A stretch of DNA of 5,333 bases, taken from contig JAGWUK010000259.1 of assembly GCA_028868455.1 (NCBI GenBank), forward strand, positions 1 to 5,333, written 5' to 3'. Below, piece after piece: positions 1 through 5,333 of this stretch (the stretch's first letter is position 1; each line of letters starts with the position of its first letter). The notes beneath the pieces are model-generated. The model saw only the letters and a program-made list of their open reading frames with translations. It did not search any database and was not told the DNA's origin. This DNA comes from Burkholderiales bacterium (GTDB lineage: Bacteria; Pseudomonadota; Gammaproteobacteria; Burkholderiales; Burkholderiaceae_D). Made by a program: the position numbers and the translations under genes.

Positions 1-1013
1 GTGAAAAAACCTACGAATACCGTTTCATGAGCGCCGATGGGCGCTATGTCTGGATGCACGACATGTTGCGCCTGATCCGCGATCCGGATGGCAATCCGGT
101 TGAAGTCGTCGGCTCACTGACCGACATCACAGCCCGCAAGGAAATGGAAGCCGCCCTGCAAAAGAAGGGCGAAGAGCAGCAATCCCTGATTAAAAAACTG
201 CAGGAAGCGCATGAGCAATTGCTGCAATCCGAAAAAATGGCGTCCGTCGGTCAACTGGCAGCAGGCATCGCGCACGAAATCAATAATCCGGTCGGCTTCG
301 TCAATTCCAATATGGGCTCATTGCAAAGTTATGTCGGCAAATTATTTGAAGTCATCGACCAATACGAGGCTTTGCTGAAAACGGCGCCGCCATCGCCGGC
401 GACCCTGGCGCAAATCAAAAAAATCCGCGAAGCGGCCGATCTGGAATTTCTCAAAGACGATGTCGAAGACCTGGTCAGAGAGTCGATGGACGGACTCAAG
501 CGCGTCAAAGATATCGTGCAATCGCTCAAGGATTTTTCCCACGTCGGCGAAACCGACTGGCAAGAGGCAGATATTCATCAGGGTATCGACAGCACGCTCA
601 ATATCGTCAAAAACGAAATCAAATACAAGGCGACTGTCGTTAAAGAATATGGTCAGTTGCCGGCGATTAAATGCATTATTTCCCAGCTCAATCAGGTCTT
701 CATGAATCTGCTGGTCAACGCCTCGCACGCCATCAAGGAAAGCGGAACCATCACTGTCAGCACCGGTTGTCAGAATGACTGGGTATGGATACGGATCAGC
801 GATACCGGCTCGGGAATTCCACCAGAAAACCTGAATCGCATTTTTGAACCGTTTTTCACCACCAAACCGGTCGGCAGCGGCACCGGCCTTGGCCTGTCGC
901 TGTCTTATGGCATTGTCAAAAAACATGGAGGACGCATCGACGTACAAAGCGAAGTCGGCAAAGGCACCAGTTTTACAGTGCATCTGCCGGTGCGTCAGGA
1001 TAATCCCGCTTAA
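1..1013 (+). CDS. PAS-domain sensor histidine kinase, 5' end missing (partial)
   Basis: This is the C-terminal part of a two-component sensor kinase that autophosphorylates on His and passes the phosphate to a receiver domain. The frame is open to the left edge: codons from position 3 read EKTYEYRF and run into the ATG at 27. That ATG lies inside a PAS fold, so it is not the start. Numbering from the Met at 27, the end of a PAS domain is at about 1-36 (ending LTDITAR) and a coiled-coil linker at 37-68. The H-box follows, with phosphoacceptor H83 in IAHEINNP. The ATPase domain spans about 215-323, with N-box N227 and N231, D259-x-G-x-G, the F-box FEPFFTTK (273-280) and the G2 motif GTGLGL (285-290). 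All catalytic motifs are intact. No receiver or membrane segment is present in the visible part. The receiver of the next gene, 94 bases downstream, is a plausible partner (inference). The family is certain; the signal sensed is unknown. Confidence 0.95.
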   Translation, partial: EKTYEYRFMSADGRYVWMHDMLRLIRDPDGNPVEVVGSLTDITARKEMEAALQKKGEEQQSLIKKLQEAHEQLLQSEKMASVGQLAAGIAHEINNPVGFVNSNMGSLQSYVGKLFEVIDQYEALLKTAPPSPATLAQIKKIREAADLEFLKDDVEDLVRESMDGLKRVKDIVQSLKDFSHVGETDWQEADIHQGIDSTLNIVKNEIKYKATVVKEYGQLPAIKCIISQLNQVFMNLLVNASHAIKESGTITVSTGCQNDWVWIRISDTGSGIPPENLNRIFEPFFTTKPVGSGTGLGLSLSYGIVKKHGGRIDVQSEVGKGTSFTVHLPVRQDNPA

Positions 1014-1107
1014 TCAAGGCAGACTCAAAAATTTTTACCGCTGTAACGCTGGCGCGCAAACTCAATCGGAAGAACCCGCGCTGACCGCTACAACGCACAC
1101 AATCTGA

Positions 1108-3825
1108 ATGGTCGCACCTATGCAAAATGATGATCTCGCAAATGAAATTAGCCGGTTGCTGGAAACTTTTCACACCACAACCGACGATCTGCTGCGCCGC
1201 CTCGATCATCTGGAATTGAGCAAAGATGAATCCACGATGCTCGCAACGCTGGAGCCACAACTGGCACCGTTTCGCACATTTTTCAGTGATGCCTTGATGG
1301 CGTATATCCAGGCCACGCCCGAGCTCTCCATGTTGACCAGCGACGCCAGCCTGCAGCGTATGCGAGAAGGACACCTGCGTTATTTTCAATCGCTGACCAA
1401 TGGTCCTTACGATGAAAAGTATGTCCACGACCGCCTGCGCATAGGCATCATTCATCAAAGGCTGGGATTGCGGCATGACTGGTATCTTGGCGCCTATCGT
1501 CGGTACCTGACCAGTGTCTGGCCAATCATCTGGGATGCCAGCGGACATAATTTTGAACACTTTCATCTCTGCATCAGCGCGTTGCTCAAGATCGTCCTGT
1601 TCGATGTAGGACTGGCACTGGATGCGTATGCCTATGCAGAAAAATCCGCCCTGAATGCGTCGCAGTCAGAAGTGGCACAACTACAGGAACAATTCCAGTT
1701 TCAGCAAAAACATGATGAGTTGACCGGCCTGCCGAATCGTCGCCTGTTGCACGATAAACTCATGCAGGCGGTACGAGACACTGACAAAAACCTGAAAACC
1801 TTCGCCGTCCTGCATCTGGGCCTGAATCAGTTCAAGCTAATCAATGATGGCCTGGGTTACGCCGTCGGCAATCTGGTATTAAAAACGCTGGCAGAACGTC
1901 TGCGCAATCATATGCACGACGCCGATACGGTCTCTTACTATGGCGGTGATGAATTCGTTGTTCTGCTTAAAAATTTTGATAAAACCGACGATGTCGTCAA
2001 TATCTGCGACCGTCTCGCCAAAGTCATCGCGGAACCGTTTCAACTCGAAAGCAAACAACTTCATTTGAGCTGCTGTATCGGTGTCGCCCTGTATCCGCAA
2101 GACAGTGAACGTGCTGAAGAGCTGAGCACTTTTGCCGAAATTGCCCTGCATCGTGCCAAAGACATAGGACAGGGTTCTTTCCAGTTTTATTCCACGCAGA
2201 TGAACAACGTCACGCGTGCGCGCATCGACATCGCCAGCGACCTGCACGACGCCTTGCTTTCGGATCAACTGCAATTGCACTATCAACCCAAAGCCGACCT
2301 GCAGACCGGCAAAGTCATCGGCATGGAAGCCCTGATCCGCTGGCAACATCCGGTGCGCGGCATGATTTCACCGTCGTATTTCATCCCGATTGCAGAAGAT
2401 TGCGGCCTGATCGGCAAGCTAGGCGAATGGGTATTGCGACAAGCCTGCAACGATATCAAAAAATGGATCGCGCTGGGCATACAGGTGCCGTGCATAGCCA
2501 TCAATGTGTCTCCGCGTCAATTACGTGAATCCGGCTTCGCATTAAAAATAGAAAGCATATTGCAGAGCATGCAAGTGGCGCCGGAAAACATATCGCTAGA
2601 AATTACCGAAAGCGTCCTGCTGCATCACGAAGATGCCATCGCAAACATGCTGGATGAACTCAAGCGCATGGGTTTCTCGTTGTCGCTCGACGATTTCGGC
2701 ACCGGCTATTCGGCACTCAGCTATCTCAAACACTTTCCTTTCGATTACGTCAAGATCGATCAGTCTTTTGTTCGTGAACTACCCCACAGCACAGGTGATG
2801 CGTCCATTTCCAAAGCGATTATTGCGATGGCACACAGCCTTGGCATACAGGTAATCGCTGAAGGCGTGGAAGACGAAGCGCAATGCGAATTTTTGAGCGC
2901 CAATATGTGCGACCAGATACAAGGCTTCTTTTTTTCTAAACCGCTCCCGCCGGAAAAAACCCTCGCCTTCCTGAAAGAAGGAAATCAGTTAGAAAGGCAT
3001 TTGCTACGTATGGAAACGCCAGAACGCACCCTGCTCCTGGTTGATGACGAGCCCAATATCCTGGCCGCATTAAAGCGGCTGCTGCGCCGCGATGGCTACC
3101 AGATTTTGCTGGCCAATAGCGGCCAGGAAGGCCTGGATATGCTGGAAAAACATCCTGTCGACGTGATCATTTCCGATCAGCGCATGCCGGGGATGACCGG
3201 CGTGGAATTTCTACGCAACGCCAAGAAACGCTACCCATCGACGGTGCGCATCATCTTGTCGGGCTACACGGAACTGCAATACATCACTGACGCGATCAAT
3301 GAAGGTGCCATTTATAAGTTCCTGACCAAACCCTGGGACGACGAACTGATACGCGCCAATATTCAGGAAGCCTTTCATTACAAGGAAATGGAAGATGAAA
3401 ACCGGCGCCTGAACTTGCAAATTCAGACCACCAATCAGGAACTGGCGACGGCCAACCGACAACTTGCGGATTTGCTCAAGCAAAAGCAATTGCAAATCAA
3501 GCGGGATGAAATCAGCCTGAATATCGTCAGAGAAGTTTTGCAATATGTGCCGCTGCCCCTGTTTGCGATGGATGATGAAGAAATGATTGTCTTCATCAAT
3601 GCTTCGGCAGAGGCCTTGTTTCCAGCGACGACGGCCGTACTGGGTGACCAGATGGACACGGTCATTCCTGACATCAGCACCGGATGCCGGCAATGTGCAG
3701 AAGGCCAGGAATTTCCCGTCACAATCAACCAGCAACACTATCAGGCGCACTGGAAAAACATGGGTAGCCATTCGGAGTCCAAAGGAAAAATCATCATCCT
3801 GAAAAACGCTACGTCAACCGTCTGA
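1108..3825 (+). CDS. Globin-coupled GGDEF-EAL protein with C-terminal receiver and PAS-like domain (probable c-di-GMP phosphodiesterase)
   Basis: This 905-residue cytoplasmic signalling protein has no signal peptide or membrane segment. Residues about 40-180 form a globin-coupled sensor (protoglobin type); H116 in RIGIIHQRLGL is the expected proximal heme ligand, followed by DWYLGAY. GGDEF domain, about 202-362: the GGDEF signature is intact (279-283), but the usual metal-binding Asp is G238, the usual nucleotide-binding Asp is N255, and the I-site Arg is H270. EAL domain, about 375-625: intact, with E407-A-L, N466, E498, D528-D529, K549, E585 and Q605. This favours c-di-GMP hydrolysis over synthesis. 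Receiver, about 640-757: D646/D647, phosphoacceptor D690, S718 and K741 in FLTKPWDDE, resembling RpfG-type receivers. Then comes a coiled coil at about 758-803 and a PAS-like end at 806-900. A TGA lies directly before the ATG at 1108, so the gene cannot start earlier in frame. An ATG at 1120 is the alternative; neither has a clear ribosome binding site. Domain calls are firm; the net activity is inferred. Confidence 0.95.
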   Translation: MVAPMQNDDLANEISRLLETFHTTTDDLLRRLDHLELSKDESTMLATLEPQLAPFRTFFSDALMAYIQATPELSMLTSDASLQRMREGHLRYFQSLTNGPYDEKYVHDRLRIGIIHQRLGLRHDWYLGAYRRYLTSVWPIIWDASGHNFEHFHLCISALLKIVLFDVGLALDAYAYAEKSALNASQSEVAQLQEQFQFQQKHDELTGLPNRRLLHDKLMQAVRDTDKNLKTFAVLHLGLNQFKLINDGLGYAVGNLVLKTLAERLRNHMHDADTVSYYGGDEFVVLLKNFDKTDDVVNICDRLAKVIAEPFQLESKQLHLSCCIGVALYPQDSERAEELSTFAEIALHRAKDIGQGSFQFYSTQMNNVTRARIDIASDLHDALLSDQLQLHYQPKADLQTGKVIGMEALIRWQHPVRGMISPSYFIPIAEDCGLIGKLGEWVLRQACNDIKKWIALGIQVPCIAINVSPRQLRESGFALKIESILQSMQVAPENISLEITESVLLHHEDAIANMLDELKRMGFSLSLDDFGTGYSALSYLKHFPFDYVKIDQSFVRELPHSTGDASISKAIIAMAHSLGIQVIAEGVEDEAQCEFLSANMCDQIQGFFFSKPLPPEKTLAFLKEGNQLERHLLRMETPERTLLLVDDEPNILAALKRLLRRDGYQILLANSGQEGLDMLEKHPVDVIISDQRMPGMTGVEFLRNAKKRYPSTVRIILSGYTELQYITDAINEGAIYKFLTKPWDDELIRANIQEAFHYKEMEDENRRLNLQIQTTNQELATANRQLADLLKQKQLQIKRDEISLNIVREVLQYVPLPLFAMDDEEMIVFINASAEALFPATTAVLGDQMDTVIPDISTGCRQCAEGQEFPVTINQQHYQAHWKNMGSHSESKGKIIILKNATSTV

Positions 3826-3837
3826 AACAAGTTTCAG
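3822..3837. repeat. Perfect 7-bp inverted repeat over the stop codon of the globin-GGDEF-EAL gene
   Basis: CTGAAAC, then AA, then GTTTCAG: two perfect 7-base arms with a 2-base spacer. In RNA this would be a 6-bp stem with a CAAG loop. The TGA stop (3823-3825) lies in the left arm. CCGT at 3818-3821 can also pair with ACGG at 3842-3845 if CATG (3838-3841) bulges out, giving a longer imperfect hairpin. There is no run of T after it and the stem is A/T-rich, so it does not look like a standard intrinsic terminator. It could be an mRNA processing or stability element, a protein-binding palindrome, or chance. Confidence 0.5.
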
Positions 3838-3902
3838 CATGACGGAAAACAGCACGATGCCCGATACCAGAAAACGGACCATTCTTACCGCGACGACACA
3901 TC

Positions 3903-4739
3903 ATGAATACGATTTCTATCGACGACATCATCAAGAGAACCCAGTCGTTACCGGCCTTGTCATCGGTTGTGTCGGAATTGCTCGACAGCATAGACAGGGA
4001 AGAGACTGATACCGATTCGATCGCCAGAAAAATCATGCAGGACCAGGTCCTGACGGCGAAAACCCTGCGTCTGGCCAACTCTTCGTTTTATGGCATGCAG
4101 CACAAAATCAGCAGCATTCAGGAAGCTATCAGCGTATTAGGTTTGCGCAATATCCGCACACTGGTCACGGCCACAGCGATTACCGGAAGCTTTCAAAGCC
4201 AGCAAATCCGCGCATTCGATTTTAAGGAATTCTGGCAGCATTCAATCGCTACTGCGGCTTGCGCCAGACAACTCGCACGCCACGTCAAGGCCAATACCGA
4301 TCAGGCCTTTACAGCCGGACTATTGCACGACATAGGGAAACTGGCTCTGGCAGCGATATTTCCCGACGAATACATTCAGGTTGTCGCCTACCAGACAACA
4401 CATCACTGCGAAGCCTGTCAGGCCGAACAGCAGATTTTTGGCAGCGACCATGCCTTCGTCGGCAAGATATTGACCGGGCGCTGGAATTTTCCGGCTGACA
4501 TGCAATCGGCGATTGCCTTTAACCATACGGAGATTGATGCCAACACCCCGCTGCTCAGCGCCATTGTCCAGATTGCCGACCTGTTTTCGCGCCAGCTTGA
4601 TCGTAACGATGCCGATGTCTTGCCCATTCTGCCCGATGCGGCGATCGACCGTCTGCAACTCAGTGAAGAACATTGCCGCGCCATCCTGGCACAAGCCAGA
4701 GAGCAATTTCACGATATCAGTCAGGTATTGCTGGCATAA
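3903..4739 (+). CDS. HDOD-domain signalling protein
   Basis: This 278-residue soluble protein is almost entirely one HDOD domain (about 10-210). HDOD is a helical relative of HD phosphohydrolases, often found beside c-di-GMP and two-component genes and mostly regarded as a non-catalytic scaffold. Visible family signatures are the N-terminal LPALSSVVSELL (16-27), the KTLRLANSSFYG segment (53-64), ISSIQEAISVLGLRNIRTL (69-87) and LLHDIGKLAL (140-149). The HD pair H142-D143 is retained. H113, H183, H208 and D226 occur in the order in which HD enzymes place metal ligands. No receiver, EAL or kinase domain is attached. The frame is open upstream to a TGA at 3840-3842, but ATG 3903 is the first usable start codon. 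It lacks an obvious Shine-Dalgarno, so it may depend on translation of the gene before it. The gap is 77 bases to the gene before and 18 to the gene after, which suggests one operon. The family is certain; the biological role is unknown. Confidence 0.93.
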   Translation: MNTISIDDIIKRTQSLPALSSVVSELLDSIDREETDTDSIARKIMQDQVLTAKTLRLANSSFYGMQHKISSIQEAISVLGLRNIRTLVTATAITGSFQSQQIRAFDFKEFWQHSIATAACARQLARHVKANTDQAFTAGLLHDIGKLALAAIFPDEYIQVVAYQTTHHCEACQAEQQIFGSDHAFVGKILTGRWNFPADMQSAIAFNHTEIDANTPLLSAIVQIADLFSRQLDRNDADVLPILPDAAIDRLQLSEEHCRAILAQAREQFHDISQVLLA

Positions 4740-4745
4740 ACGTTC

Positions 4746-4752
4746 AGGGAGA
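4746..4752 (+). promoter_or_regulatory. Shine-Dalgarno sequence for the GTG-started PAS gene
   Basis: AGGGAGA lies five bases before GTG 4758 and directly after the HDOD stop codon. It is the only strong ribosome binding site at any start in the window. It decides the choice of GTG over the later in-frame ATG codons, the first of which is at 4848 (residue 31). Confidence 0.8.
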
Positions 4753-4757
4753 ATCAA

Positions 4758-5333
4758 GTGAGCAAGAAGCACATCGTCCCGGACATCGGCGAGCGCCCTG
4801 CAAAGTTGCCTGAACTCAGAGAAGAAGCACATTCACTGCGAGCTTTAATGAAAGAAGACAAGATCAGTACCGAAGCGCTCAATAAGATGGGTATAGCGCT
4901 GGCGCAATTTCTCGACAGCAGTCCCGTGCCGACTTTTGTACTGGATGCCAACCATACCATCACGCACTGGAACAAGGCGTGTGAATATGTGCTCGGCTAT
5001 TCTGCGGCCGGTATGATTTCCACGCAAAAACAATGGAAACCGTTTTATCCTGAAAAACGCCCCGTGCTGGCCGACCTGATGCTCAATCAACACGAAGCCC
5101 ATCCTGACCTTCATCGCTACTACGCAGACATTAATACGCCGTCGCAACTGATCAAGGGCGCGTATGAAGCCAAGGATTTTTTCCCCAACCTGGGCGAAAG
5201 CGGACTCTGGTTGCACTTTACTGCGGCGCCGCTGTACAACGAAGATGGAAAAATTGTTGGCGCAATTGAGACACTGGAAGACATTACCGAACGCTGCGAA
5301 GCCGAAAACGCACTGCGGCAGGCACAGGTCAAT
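4758..5333 (+). CDS. PAS-domain sensor protein, 3' end missing (partial; probable kinase or c-di-GMP enzyme)
   Basis: The first 192 codons of a gene that continues past the window. It starts with GTG (read as Met; MSKKHIVPDIGERP) behind a good ribosome binding site. Residues about 1-50 are a charged, helical lead-in without a signal peptide or membrane segment. A PAS domain follows at about 53-182: it opens with PVPTFVLDANHTITHWNKAC, continues through LGYSAAGMI and QWKPFYPEKRPVLADLML, and closes with LWLHFTAAPLYNEDGKIVGAIETLEDITER. The middle is longer than in a minimal PAS domain (an insert around 105-145 with YEAKDFFPNLGE). Such domains usually feed a further PAS, histidine kinase, GGDEF or GGDEF-EAL output; which one applies is not visible. 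The residues after DITER begin a helical linker (CEAENALRQAQ). It lies 18 bases after the HDOD gene on the same strand, so it is very likely cotranscribed. The ligand is unknown. Confidence 0.88.
   Translation, partial: MSKKHIVPDIGERPAKLPELREEAHSLRALMKEDKISTEALNKMGIALAQFLDSSPVPTFVLDANHTITHWNKACEYVLGYSAAGMISTQKQWKPFYPEKRPVLADLMLNQHEAHPDLHRYYADINTPSQLIKGAYEAKDFFPNLGESGLWLHFTAAPLYNEDGKIVGAIETLEDITERCEAENALRQAQVN

Noticed and set aside
27..29. ATG at 27 as the start of the histidine kinase
   Set aside because: The frame stays open to the window edge, and both sides of this codon encode one continuous PAS segment (YEYRF followed by MSADGRYVW).
342..983. 213-codon open frame on the - strand inside the histidine kinase gene
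   Set aside because: It lies opposite conserved kinase motifs on the + strand, and its translation shows no recognisable domain. It is a shadow of the + strand codon pattern.
1027..1036. AAAAATTTTT tract in the gap after the kinase gene, considered as a terminator tail or promoter element
   Set aside because: No G+C-rich stem precedes the T run and no convincing -35/-10 pair or sigma-54 element fits around it.
973..1566. 197-codon open frame on the - strand spanning the gap between the kinase and the globin gene
   Set aside because: It is mostly opposite the globin domain, has no recognisable motif and no ribosome binding site that I can see.
1945..1959. Annotation of the large protein as an active diguanylate cyclase on the strength of the GGDEF motif
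   Set aside because: Upstream metal- and nucleotide-binding Asp positions read Gly and Asn, so the motif alone does not support cyclase activity.
3211..3771. 186-codon open frame on the - strand opposite the receiver/PAS region, and similar ones at 1879-2349, 4320-4832 and 4845-5216
   Set aside because: All are opposite clearly conserved protein domains, and their translations lack family features.
3839..4009. 56-codon + strand frame starting MTENSTMPDTRKRTIL, reminiscent of the N-terminus of a response regulator, overlapping the HDOD start
   Set aside because: The resemblance stops after about 16 residues (no VDDE follows), it has no ribosome binding site and it overlaps the well-supported HDOD gene. 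It could be a gene remnant, but chance is as likely.

Overview
The window holds four genes on the + strand, closely spaced and all belonging to signal transduction. No RNA gene, mobile element or CRISPR array is visible. Base composition looks balanced (roughly half G+C, judged by eye). Protein style, including the globin/GGDEF/EAL, RpfG-like receiver and HDOD families, suggests a free-living betaproteobacterium, perhaps Burkholderiales/Oxalobacteraceae. That placement is inference, since no phylogenetic marker is present.

Layout: (1) positions 1-1013, the 3' part of a PAS-containing histidine kinase whose start lies upstream of the window; (2) a 94-base gap; (3) 1108-3825, a 905-residue protein with domains in the order globin sensor, GGDEF, EAL, receiver (REC), coiled coil, PAS-like; (4) a 77-base gap with a perfect short inverted repeat that contains the stop codon of the large gene; (5) 3903-4739, an HDOD-domain protein; (6) an 18-base gap with a good Shine-Dalgarno sequence; (7) 4758-5333, the 5' part of a GTG-started PAS sensor protein that runs off the window.

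The genes fit one regulatory module. The kinase at the left edge, and possibly the PAS protein at the right edge, could phosphorylate the receiver of the central protein. That protein also appears able to bind heme through a globin-coupled sensor domain and to act on cyclic-di-GMP. Its EAL domain keeps the catalytic residues. Its GGDEF domain keeps the literal GGDEF signature but has lost an expected metal-binding Asp and a nucleotide-binding Asp. The predicted net activity is therefore c-di-GMP hydrolysis, controlled by a gas or redox input at one end and a phosphorylation input at the other. The HDOD protein is a probable scaffold or output partner. The dual-input central protein is the most interesting object in the window.
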